Source: Paludibacteraceae bacterium
GTDB taxonomy: Bacteria > Bacteroidota > Bacteroidia > Bacteroidales > Paludibacteraceae
Length of the DNA: 64,000 bases
Reading direction: 5' to 3'
NCBI GenBank assembly: GCA_018433525.1
Contig: JAHDRA010000031.1
Span: 51,508-115,507, forward strand
Below are positions 39,201-46,614 of this stretch, in pieces. The position numbers and the translations under genes were made by a program. The notes beneath the pieces are model-generated. The model was not told where the DNA came from and made no database searches. It saw only the letters and a list, made by a program, of their open reading frames with translations. How positions within the stretch are numbered: position 1 is the first letter of the stretch; each line of letters opens with the position of its first letter.

Positions 39201-39351
39201 CATTTGTCGTTCCTTTTTCCAGAACTGAAGCTCCAATGATAGGAAGTCCATCTTCCTTAGATGTTACCGTACCTGTAACTGTTACCTTCTGTGCCAAAGA
39301 CACTTGAAGGGAAAGAAAAAGAACAGCAAATAATAGAAGAATTTTTTTCAT
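36217..39351 (-). CDS. SusC/RagA family TonB-linked outer-membrane transporter
   Basis: 1044 residues: signal peptide (1-20), carboxypeptidase-like domain (about 22-100; VTGTVTSKEDGLPIIGASVL, NGVYTISVPIGATLVFSYVGM), plug (about 110-225; LNFAVQSVDAE, PLFILDGMVLSGGG, NVTVLKGAAASALYGQNAANGAI) and a long barrel ending in NFTINANF. Imports glycan pieces across the outer membrane with the SusD partner. Just upstream is a palindrome shared with the NagB-like gene, so import is probably induced together with MurQ-type catabolism. Confidence 0.95.
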   Translation of the reverse strand: MKKILLLFAVLFLSLQVSLAQKVTVTGTVTSKEDGLPIIGASVLEKGTTNGTITNYNGVYTISVPIGATLVFSYVGMDKVERKVTGEGKIDVIMNPTAIAIDEVIVTAMGVKAEKKKLNFAVQSVDAEAITDGRSPNFVNSLQGKISGVSVTSSGGSPNAGSQILLRGISSINPSQNNEPLFILDGMVLSGGGSAAADINPSDIENVTVLKGAAASALYGQNAANGAIMITTKTAKAGKMSLSANASIQSDTPTRLLELQSIYGPGALGFYRPQESGGYGGWGPLLDKDEPVYNNVKNYFQSGLYQKYDFSINGGSDKFQSYASVNYSRHDGIVPKDYLDKMGLLLKGNYEINNKISANFMTNIVKNSYRGAGSISAIYSWPINDDITHYKNSDGSIRYRYISIPKKENSPISPLWSRYMDYGLNSSTRNLLQGSLIYKPLKGLEITGRLSLDQNNYMYDGYQVPRFDDSIILDNPPKESDYTNLDAYAQALKEYNDYYYSVPYFNEKDYASVDKDLFGNYSYSQSKRELVTATLMGNYKIPLPKDFNLEVLAGTEIKTDNRISSSINGRDFVIPGTYSISNVREIVGTNDVSLNHWEKRNAGVFGELRSDYKGLLNLSVTSRWDWSSTIAYKYNPYFYPSVTGGIIFSEIFGLSNDWFSYGKLRGNWARVGKDVATPYLFDRKYTQYPTLPDGGYGADPTMSVASNLQPEISDSWEIGLETRFFSSKTRLDVAYYSTTVDNQIVTVRVSPASGYILQTRNEGNIKNHGVEISLDQDILKNKDLLWTGTLNFGFNRGKVLSLPEDIVELQGTQYGDIFPTAYLNGSTTAISGKDYLRNEKGEIICTPDGYPKINPTKSVLIGNREPDFLMGLTSTLKYKGISLSFLVDGRKGGDVMNVTGRSLWSSGQHKMLEFYRGRQVVWYGVVEQADGTYVKNTTPIVLDNQTIINYYYNVSSNFIEDGSYIRLSYVTLGYDFTNKLKNNRYIHGLRCSLTGTNLFLLTKYSGSDPQINASTSEGGTGSMGIDNYPVPNTRGINFTINANF

Positions 39352-39468
39352 AGGTACTAAAATAATTAATTGTTTGAATTGCGTTGTTTGATGTAGCCTT
39401 TTTTATTAGGAAAATAATGTTTTTAATAAACATTTGTGATTGCAAATAAACAAAAAAAATCTTTTACT

Positions 39469-39480
39469 GCAAACGTTTGT
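39469..39480. promoter_or_regulatory. LacI-type operator upstream of susC (one base from perfect)
   Basis: Sequence GCAAACGTTTGT; the inner ten bases (39470-39479) are a perfect palindrome. The same 12-mer, perfect, occurs at 41284-41295. On the minus strand its TTTG could act as a -33 box, followed after 19 bases by TTTATTTG (39443-39450), a one-mismatch -7 box, so a bound repressor would block susC. Central CpG palindromes of this form are typical of LacI-family operators (compare the E. coli PurR box). Confidence 0.6.
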
Positions 39481-39504
39481 TTTCTATTTAACAAAATTTT
39501 AATG

Positions 39505-40329
39505 TTAAATTTTATTTTGAATTTTGTAGGCATCTATGGCTTTTTTCACTGAGCCATGAATCAACAGTATATTTCGGGCTTGTTCGTAGTCGATATTCAG
39601 TTCTTCTACAATGATTCTTGTGCCGCGATCAATCAACTTTGAATTGGTTAGTTGCATGTTGACCATTTTATTGCCTTTCACTCTTCCAAGTTTTATCATG
39701 GTAACGGTGGAAATCATGTTGAGTGTCAACTTTTGGGCAGTTCCCGATTTCAAACGTGTACTGCCCGTTACAAATTCCGGCCCGACAATGAGTTCTATTT
39801 TTAAGTCGGCTTCGTGAGATACGGGCGAATCGGGATTGCAGGCAATGGAAGCTGTCAAAATTCCATGTTGTTTTGCTTTTCTCAAAGCTCCCATCACATA
39901 GGGTGCCGTTCCGGAAGCGGTGATGCCAACTACGGTATCGATGGAAGAAATATTGTGTTTTTTCAAATCTTCCCAACCTTGTTCCATATCGTCTTCAGCA
40001 AATTCAACCGCATTGCGTAAAGCCGTATCACCACCTGCAATCACGCCTATTACCAGATGTGGAGGCATGCCAAAAGTGGGTGGAATTTCAGAAGCGTCCA
40101 ATACACCTAAACGTCCGCTGGTGCCCGCTCCGATATAGAATAAACGTCCACCTATTTTCATTCGTTCTACCAGTTTTTCAATCAGTTGCTCAATTTGTGG
40201 AATGGCTCTTTCTACTGCAAATGGTACTTTTTTGTCTTCTTCATTCATTTCAACGAGCAATTGGCGAATGTCTTTTTTGTCCAAATCGTTGTGCAGCGAA
40301 TTTTGTTCGGTAATTTTTTCAAATGCCAT
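39505..40329 (-). CDS. murQ: N-acetylmuramic acid 6-phosphate etherase
   Basis: 274 residues. SIS-fold sugar-phosphate enzyme with the MurQ hallmarks GAGTSGRLGVLDASEIPPTF (near 67-87), GGDTALRNAVEFAEDD, ITASGTAPYVMGAL and GSTRLKSGTAQKLTLNMIST. It cleaves the lactyl ether of MurNAc-6-phosphate, giving GlcNAc-6-phosphate and D-lactate, in the cytoplasm. It begins 12 bases after the kinase gene. Length is slightly shorter than E. coli MurQ (298) but all motifs are present. Confidence 0.95.
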   Translation of the reverse strand: MAFEKITEQNSLHNDLDKKDIRQLLVEMNEEDKKVPFAVERAIPQIEQLIEKLVERMKIGGRLFYIGAGTSGRLGVLDASEIPPTFGMPPHLVIGVIAGGDTALRNAVEFAEDDMEQGWEDLKKHNISSIDTVVGITASGTAPYVMGALRKAKQHGILTASIACNPDSPVSHEADLKIELIVGPEFVTGSTRLKSGTAQKLTLNMISTVTMIKLGRVKGNKMVNMQLTNSKLIDRGTRIIVEELNIDYEQARNILLIHGSVKKAIDAYKIQNKI

Positions 40330-40341
40330 ATTTTCAAATAA

Positions 40342-41193
40342 TTATTTGTTTTTTTGCGAATGATATTTAATCAATCCCTTCATTGGATTTTGCGCTATAT
40401 CAATTATTCTGAAATGTCTTTCCCGTGCAATGGTTTGCAAAATGTCAGCAAAGTGAAAAGCCACTGATCCGACAAATCCTAAGGGTGTTTTTTCACTATG
40501 TGGGTATTGGCAAATATTTCTGTTAAAAAAATCGTTAAAGCTGCTATATACAATATTATATAAAGGCGGATATTGAATATTTTCCTTTATAAAAGGCACA
40601 AATTGAGCCAAATAGCGATTCGGGAAAGGCTTTTTGTACACATGGTCGAGAACCTTTTCCAATGTCAAATCATATTCTTTCATGAATTTTGACACCAAAT
40701 CGGGCGGTAGTTGATTTTTTAAAGCATCAGATGTCAGTTTTTTCCCAAGAATGGCTCCACTGCCTTCATCTCCCAGAATAAATCCCAATGGCGGAACGTT
40801 TTTTTCTATTCCTCTGCCGTTGTAGTAACATGAATTTGACCCGGTTCCTAGAATACAGGCAATTCCGCTTTCCTTTCCAAACAATGAGCGAGCGGCTCCG
40901 AGTAAATCACTTTCTATGGTTACGACAAGCTCTTTTCCCAAAATATCTCTAAAAATTTCGCTTAACATCTTTTTTTGTTCGGCAAAGGCGCAACCTGCTC
41001 CGTAAAAATGAACTCCATCAATCGTACTTTGCATGATTCGTGGGTAAAGATTTTCTTTCAGCTCGGCAAGGATTTCTTCTTTGGTTTGATAAAATGGATT
41101 GATACCTTTTGTGTAAAATTCCTTTACGGTATTTTCACCTTCTATAACACACCAGTGGGTTTTGGTCGATCCGCTGTCAGCTATAATATTCAT
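40342..41193 (-). CDS. BadF/BadG-type sugar kinase, probable MurNAc/GlcNAc kinase (MurK-like)
   Basis: About 284 residues from the ATG at 41193 (a longer frame to 41226 adds 11 residues). ATPase fold with phosphate-1 loop ADSGSTKTHWCVI, GIACILGTGSNSCYYNGRG, and the hallmark GFILGDEGSGAILGKKL. Clostridium acetobutylicum MurK, which phosphorylates MurNAc and GlcNAc, belongs to this BadF/BadG/BcrA/BcrD family, and Tannerella forsythia has a murT-murK-murQ set. The direct pairing with murQ here makes MurNAc kinase the best guess. The T. forsythia inner-membrane MurNAc transporter MurT is not in this window. Confidence 0.8.
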   Translation of the reverse strand: MNIIADSGSTKTHWCVIEGENTVKEFYTKGINPFYQTKEEILAELKENLYPRIMQSTIDGVHFYGAGCAFAEQKKMLSEIFRDILGKELVVTIESDLLGAARSLFGKESGIACILGTGSNSCYYNGRGIEKNVPPLGFILGDEGSGAILGKKLTSDALKNQLPPDLVSKFMKEYDLTLEKVLDHVYKKPFPNRYLAQFVPFIKENIQYPPLYNIVYSSFNDFFNRNICQYPHSEKTPLGFVGSVAFHFADILQTIARERHFRIIDIAQNPMKGLIKYHSQKNK

Positions 41194-41283
41194 TGTTCGG
41201 TAAGTTGAATTTAATTTTCTGCACAAATTAAAGCAAAAGAATTCACCCTGCCAAAGAAAATCAAGAAAAAAACAAAATTTAAC

Positions 41284-41295
41284 GCAAACGTTTGC
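41284..41295. promoter_or_regulatory. LacI-type operator, perfect palindrome GCAAACGTTTGC
   Basis: A perfect 12-bp palindrome in the divergent region between the kinase (start 41193) and the NagB-like gene (start 41352), repeated with one mismatch before susC (39469-39480). It overlaps the -33 box of the rightward promoter. It lies about 30 bases upstream of the weak leftward boxes TTAATTTG (41224-41231) and TTTG (41252-41255). Resembles operators of LacI-family regulators; no such regulator gene is in this window. Confidence 0.65.
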
Positions 41296-41322
41296 ATTTT
41301 AATTGAAATTGTATTACTTTTG
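41291..41322 (+). promoter_or_regulatory. Promoter of the NagB-like gene
   Basis: TTTG (41291-41294), 20-base spacer, TACTTTTG (41315-41322): exact match to the Bacteroidetes TTTG / TAnnTTTG pattern. The -33 box is the right half of the palindromic operator. Expected leader is about 20 bases. Confidence 0.6.
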
Positions 41323-41351
41323 AAACCAAATTCATCATTATCAAGGTACTT

Positions 41352-43334
41352 ATGAGAACAAATTTAAGCTCAAAAATTACGATGACGCGTATACCTCGAC
41401 GATATTATCAACCCGATGATGTCTTTGAACTTTCGAGGGTTACCCGTCTTGAAAAAATACCGACCGAAATTTTTGACACAGAAAAAGAAGGCTCGGCAAA
41501 AGTGGCAGAAGAAATAGCAGCCTTAATTAAAACAAAACAGGCAGCCCATGAGAAGTGTGTTTTAGGTCTTACTTCGGGTAAATCTATGGTGGGAATTTAT
41601 GCTGAACTGGTTCGATTGCACAAAAAGGAAAACTTGAGTTTTAATAATGTTGTTGTTTTTTTATTGTTTGAATACTATCCGCTCTCCGGCAAATTAAAAG
41701 GAAGTTATGGACAATTAAAAAACATGCTGTTGGATCATGTTGATATTCCGGAAGAAAATATTTTTTATCCGGATGGCACAATGGACAAACATCAGATTAT
41801 GCAAGCTTGTGCTGAATATGAAGAAAAAATAGCTTCTTTTGGCGGTATCGATTTACAGCTTTTGGGAATTGGGCGCTCTGGAAATGTTGGTTTCAACGAA
41901 CCGGGCTCATTGGCAAATTCTCAAACCCGCCTTATTTTGCTCGATACACTTTCAAGAGAAGATGCTGCTGAATTTTTCAGCAATGTCGAGATGGTCCCTG
42001 TTTCTGCCATTACATTAGGCATTTCAATTATTTTGAAAGCAAAAAGAATTGTTTTGGTTGCCTGGGGCGAACATAAATCTACGGTCGTAAAAAATGCGGT
42101 TGAGGGCACTATGTCAGAAGCCATTCCCGCATCCTATCTTCAGCTTCATTCCAATGTAAAAATAGTTATTGATCTTCATGCTGCCAGTGAATTGACGCGC
42201 ATCAGCATGCCTTGGCTGGTAACATCCTGTGAGTGGGACAGCAAACTGATACGTCGTGCCATTGTTTGGCTTTGCATGAAGTTGAAAAAACCGATTCTGA
42301 AATTGACTAATAAGGACTACAACGACAATGGATTAAGTGAATTATTGGCTATTTATGGCTCTGCCTACAATGTAAATATCCGAATTTTTAACGATTTACA
42401 GCACACCATTACAGGATGGCCCGGTGGAAAACCAAATGCTGATGATTCTAATCGTCCCGAAAGGGCACTTCCTTATCCCAAACGTGTTCTCATTTTTAGC
42501 CCGCATCCCGATGATGATGTTATTTCAATGGGTGGAACTTTCAAAAGGTTAATAGACCAAAATCATAAAGTGCATGTAGCTTATCAAACATCCGGAAATA
42601 TCGCAGTTGCCGATCATGAAGTCATTCGCTTCCTTTCTTTTGTGAAAGGATTTAAAGATTTATTCGACAGCAATAATGATGTGATTCAGACCAAATATGA
42701 AGCAATGAAGAATTTTCTCCTTTACGAAAAAAAAGAAAATGATATGGATACACCAGAAATTCTCGAAGTAAAAGCATTAATCAGGCGGGGAGAAGCAAAG
42801 GCAGCTTGTAGATATTTGGGTTTAAGCTCTCAAAACATTCATTTTCTTAATCTTCCCTTTTATGAAACGGGAACAGTAAAGAAAAACGATTTATCGCAAA
42901 AGGATATCGACATTATTAAAGACTTGCTGCAGCAGATTCAACCCCATCAGATTTACGCAGCCGGTGATTTGGCCGACCCTCACGGAACTCACAAGATTTG
43001 CTTGGATGCCGTATTGGCCGCTATCGACGAACTGAAAGATGAAGAATGGATGAAAGACTGCCGGGTTTGGATGTATCGTGGTGCATGGAAGGAATGGGAA
43101 ATAGATCATATCGAAATGGCTGTTCCCTTAAGTCCGGAAGAGTTGAAAAACAAGCGAAATGCTATTTTGCGTCATCAATCCCAAATGGAAAGTGCTCCCT
43201 ATTTGGGAAACGATGAGAGACTTTTCTGGCAACGTTCGGAAGAAAGGAATCGGGCTACCGCCGAATTGTACACCCAGTTGGGTTTGGCCTCTTATGAAGC
43301 CATTGAAGCCTTTGTCCGGTATAAGCCAGTATAA
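41352..43334 (+). CDS. NagB-like (degenerate) domain fused to a PIG-L/LmbE deacetylase domain
   Basis: 660 residues. The first part (about 15-265) has the glucosamine-6-phosphate deaminase fold, with CVLGLTSGKSMVGIYAELVR and GIDLQLLGIGRSGNVGFNEPG. The residues equal to E. coli NagB Asp72, Asp141 and His143 are Phe106, Ser176 and Asn178; only Glu183 (E148) remains. The second part (about 375-620) is PIG-L type with FSPHPDDDVISMGG (His385, Asp387, Asp388) and DPHGTH (His544, His547), all intact, so zinc-dependent deacetylation is likely there. Bacteroides has close relatives of this fusion annotated as deaminase. Acts on GlcNAc-6-P or a similar sugar by context; exact activity unknown. Confidence 0.85.
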   Translation: MRTNLSSKITMTRIPRRYYQPDDVFELSRVTRLEKIPTEIFDTEKEGSAKVAEEIAALIKTKQAAHEKCVLGLTSGKSMVGIYAELVRLHKKENLSFNNVVVFLLFEYYPLSGKLKGSYGQLKNMLLDHVDIPEENIFYPDGTMDKHQIMQACAEYEEKIASFGGIDLQLLGIGRSGNVGFNEPGSLANSQTRLILLDTLSREDAAEFFSNVEMVPVSAITLGISIILKAKRIVLVAWGEHKSTVVKNAVEGTMSEAIPASYLQLHSNVKIVIDLHAASELTRISMPWLVTSCEWDSKLIRRAIVWLCMKLKKPILKLTNKDYNDNGLSELLAIYGSAYNVNIRIFNDLQHTITGWPGGKPNADDSNRPERALPYPKRVLIFSPHPDDDVISMGGTFKRLIDQNHKVHVAYQTSGNIAVADHEVIRFLSFVKGFKDLFDSNNDVIQTKYEAMKNFLLYEKKENDMDTPEILEVKALIRRGEAKAACRYLGLSSQNIHFLNLPFYETGTVKKNDLSQKDIDIIKDLLQQIQPHQIYAAGDLADPHGTHKICLDAVLAAIDELKDEEWMKDCRVWMYRGAWKEWEIDHIEMAVPLSPEELKNKRNAILRHQSQMESAPYLGNDERLFWQRSEERNRATAELYTQLGLASYEAIEAFVRYKPV

Positions 43335-43375
43335 TTATTTGTCTGCGTTACAAATCAACTTATTAAATATTTGTT

Positions 43376-44839
43376 ATGAAACCCATTAATTGTTTTATTG
43401 TTTACGATGATACTGTTCAGGCTGAAATTACCATAGAAAATTTGTTGCAGTCGGAATTGGTTAATGCTGTGTATTTGCTTTCCAAGCGAGAAAATATTCA
43501 GGTCAACGAAAAATGTTTTCCGATTTTGATCGATTCGCTTTACAGCAGCAATACAATTAGGAAAATTGCTGAAAAATCCGATACGCCTTATTCGCTTGTT
43601 TATTTGAAAAATACTCCTTTACATCTGGGACAGTTTGCTTTGGAACGTTTTTTTCAAATTGCTCAGGATACAAAGGCGGGAATGGTTTATTCCGATTATT
43701 ATCAAGTGTCGGGAGGCGTTCGCAGCAAATTACCGTTGATCGATTATCAGACCGGAAGCGTTCGCGACGATTTTAATTTTGGCTCCGTTTTGTTTTTTAA
43801 TGCGGAGGTGTTGAAGCAGGCCTCTGCCCAAATGAACGAAAATTTTCTTCATGCCGGTTTATATGATGCCAGATTAAGAATTTCACAGAAAGCCGAATTG
43901 GTTCATATCGATGAGTATTTGTATTCGGAGGTAGAGTCGGATAACCGAAAAAGTGGAGAAAAGTTGTTTGATTATGTTGATCCGAAAAATCGTCAGCGTC
44001 AGTTGGAAATGGAGCATGCCTGCACCGAACATTTGAAAAATATCGGTGCCTATCTCAAGCCACAGTTTAAAACAATTCTTTTCGATGAAAACAATTTTGA
44101 GGTGGAAGCTTCCGTAATCATCCCGGTAAAGAACAGGGCAACCACCATTGAAGATGCCGTTCGTTCGGCTTTGACTCAAAAAACGTCTTTCCCTTTCAAT
44201 GTGATTGTGGTGGATAATCATTCTACCGATGGGACTTCGGAAATTGTGGAAAAATTGGCAAAAGAAGACAGTCGAGTGCGGCATATAATTCCTCAACGTG
44301 AGGATTTGGGTATTGGCGGTTGTTGGAATGTTGCCGTTCATTCTCCTTTTTGCGGAAAATTCTCCGTTCAGTTGGATAGTGACGATGTTTATCAGGATGA
44401 AAATACGCTTCAAATAATGGTAAATGCTTTTTACGAGCAAAATTGTGGTATGGTTATCGGTTCTTATACCATAACAGATTTTGAAATGAATGTGATACCG
44501 CCGGGCTTGATTGATCACAGGGAATGGACTCCTGAAAACGGAAGAAACAATGCTCTGAGAATTAACGGGTTGGGTGCACCAAGAGCTTTTTATACACCGC
44601 TACTGAGAAAAATTAAAGTCCCCGATTCCAATTATGGTGAAGATTATGCTTTAGGACTGTATTTTAGCCGTGAATATCAAATTGGCAGAATTTTTCAATC
44701 GGTTTATCTTTGCCGTCGTTGGCGCGATAATTCTGATGCTGAGCTTGATATTGTTACTTTGAACACGTACAATCATTATAAGGATAAAATTAGAACCATA
44801 GAAATCAAAGCTCGGCAGCAAATCAATAAATTGTCCTGA
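43376..44839 (+). CDS. Glycosyltransferase family 2 protein with N-terminal GT-like region
   Basis: 487 residues. The C-terminal half (about 245-470) is a GT-A fold: ASVIIPVKNRATTIEDAVRS, VIVVDNHSTDGTSEIVEK, and SVQLDSDDVYQDENTL with the DxD-like SDD motif. The first half (about 1-230) also resembles a GT2 fold (AGMVYSDYYQVSG) but lacks the usual metal motif in the expected place. No membrane segment, so cytosolic. It lies 41 bases downstream of the NagB-like gene and likely shares its promoter. Why a transferase is co-induced with a catabolic locus is unclear. Confidence 0.78.
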   Translation: MKPINCFIVYDDTVQAEITIENLLQSELVNAVYLLSKRENIQVNEKCFPILIDSLYSSNTIRKIAEKSDTPYSLVYLKNTPLHLGQFALERFFQIAQDTKAGMVYSDYYQVSGGVRSKLPLIDYQTGSVRDDFNFGSVLFFNAEVLKQASAQMNENFLHAGLYDARLRISQKAELVHIDEYLYSEVESDNRKSGEKLFDYVDPKNRQRQLEMEHACTEHLKNIGAYLKPQFKTILFDENNFEVEASVIIPVKNRATTIEDAVRSALTQKTSFPFNVIVVDNHSTDGTSEIVEKLAKEDSRVRHIIPQREDLGIGGCWNVAVHSPFCGKFSVQLDSDDVYQDENTLQIMVNAFYEQNCGMVIGSYTITDFEMNVIPPGLIDHREWTPENGRNNALRINGLGAPRAFYTPLLRKIKVPDSNYGEDYALGLYFSREYQIGRIFQSVYLCRRWRDNSDAELDIVTLNTYNHYKDKIRTIEIKARQQINKLS

Positions 44840-44859
44840 AAAATGAAAATTCTTAATGC

Positions 44860-44898
44860 AAAAAGGAGGAGAGATCAAAAATGATTTTCCTCCTTTTT
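44860..44898. terminator. Terminator between glycosyltransferase and gdhA
   Basis: Stem of 11 bp (44860-44870 with 44888-44898), 17-base loop. The arms carry A and T runs at their ends, so it can work in both directions between these convergent genes. Confidence 0.75.
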
Positions 44899-44975
44899 AG
44901 TTTTTCGAAATCATTATTTCACAAACAGAAAAAATAATTTCCTTTCGTTTTTTGAATTGTAAACATGTAGAAAAA

Positions 44976-46310
44976 TTAAACGATTCCCTGAGCCAGCATG
45001 GCCCTGGCAACTTTTATGAATCCTGCAACATTTGCTCCTTTCAGGTAATTAATATATCCGTCTTCTTCTTTTCCAAAGTTAACGCATTGCTCGTGAATTT
45101 TGTTCATGATTTGATGCAATTGTTTGTCCACTTCTTCTGCCGTCCAAGAAAGGTGCATGGCATTTTGTGTCATTTCCAAACCCGAAACCGACACGCCACC
45201 GGCATTTACAGCTTTTCCTGGAGCATACATTATTTTGTTTTTGATAAATAAATCAATGGCTTCGGGTGTACAACCCATGTTGGAAACTTCGGCCACACAC
45301 CAAACCTTATTTTCAATCAGATTCCGCGCATCTTCTTCGTTCAGTTCGTTTTGTGTGGCACAAGGCAGGGCAATGTCCACTTTTAATTCCCACGGACGTC
45401 GATTTGGTATAAATGGAACGCCAAACTTTTCGGCATAAGGAGAAACAATGTCGTTACAACTTGCCCGAAGCTCCAACATATAATCAATTTTTTCGCCGGA
45501 AATACCGTTTTCGTCATATACATAACCATCCGGGCCCGAGATTGAAACAACTTTTGCTCCCATTTGTGATGCTTTCAGCGCAGCTCCCCATGCCACATTT
45601 CCAAAACCGGAGATGGCTACGGTTTTTCCCCTTATATCCATACCTGCTCTTTGAAGCATTTCTCTTACAAAATAAAGAGCTCCAAATCCGGTTGCTTCTG
45701 GACGAATTAGAGAGCCGCCAAATTCCAAATTTTTTCCGGTTAAAACTCCCGTATTTTCATGGGCAAGTTTGCGATACATTCCATACAAATAGCCTATTTC
45801 ACGAGCTCCAACACCAATGTCTCCTGCCGGCACATCCGTTTCGGGGCCTATATATCGCCACAATTCGGTCATGAAAGCTTGACAGAAACGCATCACTTCA
45901 GCATTCGATTTTCCTTTTGGATTGAAATCGGAACCTCCTTTGGCACCTCCCAGAGGTAAAGTTGTCAGCGCATTTTTAAATATTTGTTCAAAACCAAGAA
46001 ATTTCATTATGGAAAGATTCACGGAAGGGTGAAAACGCAAACCGCCTTTGTAAGGTCCGATGGCATTGTTGAATTGCACACGATACCCAATGTTGACCTG
46101 AACATTCCCCTGATCGTCAACCCAAGGGACTTTAAAAGTAAAAATTCGGTCAGGTTCAACCAACCTTTCTGCAATTTTTGCCTTTTCAAATTCGGGATGT
46201 TGAGAATACACTTCGTTAATGGTGGTAAGCACTTCTCTTACGGCCTGTAAATATTCGTTTTCGTTGGGATGTTTCGCCGAAAGAACCTGCATAAATTTTT
46301 CTATGTCCAT
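44976..46310 (-). CDS. gdhA: Glutamate dehydrogenase, NADP-type
   Basis: 444 residues from the ATG at 46310; the upstream frame to 46358 adds 16 residues not expected in the family. Motifs: GYRVQFNNAIGPYKGGLRFHP, the catalytic-Lys loop LGGAKGGSDFNPKG, PAGDIGVGAREIGYLYG, the nucleotide-binding VAISGFGNVAWGAA, and NAGGVSVSGLEMTQN near the end. It makes glutamate from 2-oxoglutarate and ammonia, the main nitrogen-assimilating reaction of many Bacteroidales. Length matches the 444-450-residue hexameric class. Confidence 0.95.
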   Translation of the reverse strand: MDIEKFMQVLSAKHPNENEYLQAVREVLTTINEVYSQHPEFEKAKIAERLVEPDRIFTFKVPWVDDQGNVQVNIGYRVQFNNAIGPYKGGLRFHPSVNLSIMKFLGFEQIFKNALTTLPLGGAKGGSDFNPKGKSNAEVMRFCQAFMTELWRYIGPETDVPAGDIGVGAREIGYLYGMYRKLAHENTGVLTGKNLEFGGSLIRPEATGFGALYFVREMLQRAGMDIRGKTVAISGFGNVAWGAALKASQMGAKVVSISGPDGYVYDENGISGEKIDYMLELRASCNDIVSPYAEKFGVPFIPNRRPWELKVDIALPCATQNELNEEDARNLIENKVWCVAEVSNMGCTPEAIDLFIKNKIMYAPGKAVNAGGVSVSGLEMTQNAMHLSWTAEEVDKQLHQIMNKIHEQCVNFGKEEDGYINYLKGANVAGFIKVARAMLAQGIV

Positions 46311-46491
46311 AATATTAGATTTTAGTTTTTTGTTGAAATATAGATTTGTGTAGCTCAAATTTTTGAAAATTTTTACATATTGTCATTTATTTCTTGGTTG
46401 ACAAGCATAAAGTTGTTGGTTTTTCTTGAAAATTTTGATTTCATTTGTGCTTTTTCTGTCATTTTATTTCTTTGCAAGTTTAAAATTTTTA
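46311..46491. other. Intergenic region between gdhA and the receiver/dikinase gene (divergent)
   Basis: First part of a 304-base AT-rich gap. It must hold the gdhA promoter, but no clear CAAAnnTA (minus-strand -7) was found. No riboswitch fold, small gene or repeat was recognised. The rightward promoter follows at 46492-46524. Confidence 0.4.
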
Positions 46492-46524
46492 TTTGGGATT
46501 ATCAAACTTTTTGAGCTAATTTTG
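46492..46524 (+). promoter_or_regulatory. Promoter of the receiver/dikinase-like gene
   Basis: TTTG (46492-46495), 21-base spacer, TAATTTTG (46517-46524), a good Bacteroidetes match. Leader of about 85 bases to the ATG at 46615. Confidence 0.45.
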
Positions 46525-46614
46525 AAAAAATATTTCGATAAACTTGTGTTTTGAAGTTCAGTTGATTTTTTTATTGAGATTCATTGGCTTCAAAATAACA
46601 GAAAACATTTATTT

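Noticed and set aside
46311..46614. Possible riboswitch or small RNA in the gdhA upstream gap
   Set aside because: No conserved core, stem set or repeat was recognisable; only a promoter for the rightward gene could be supported.
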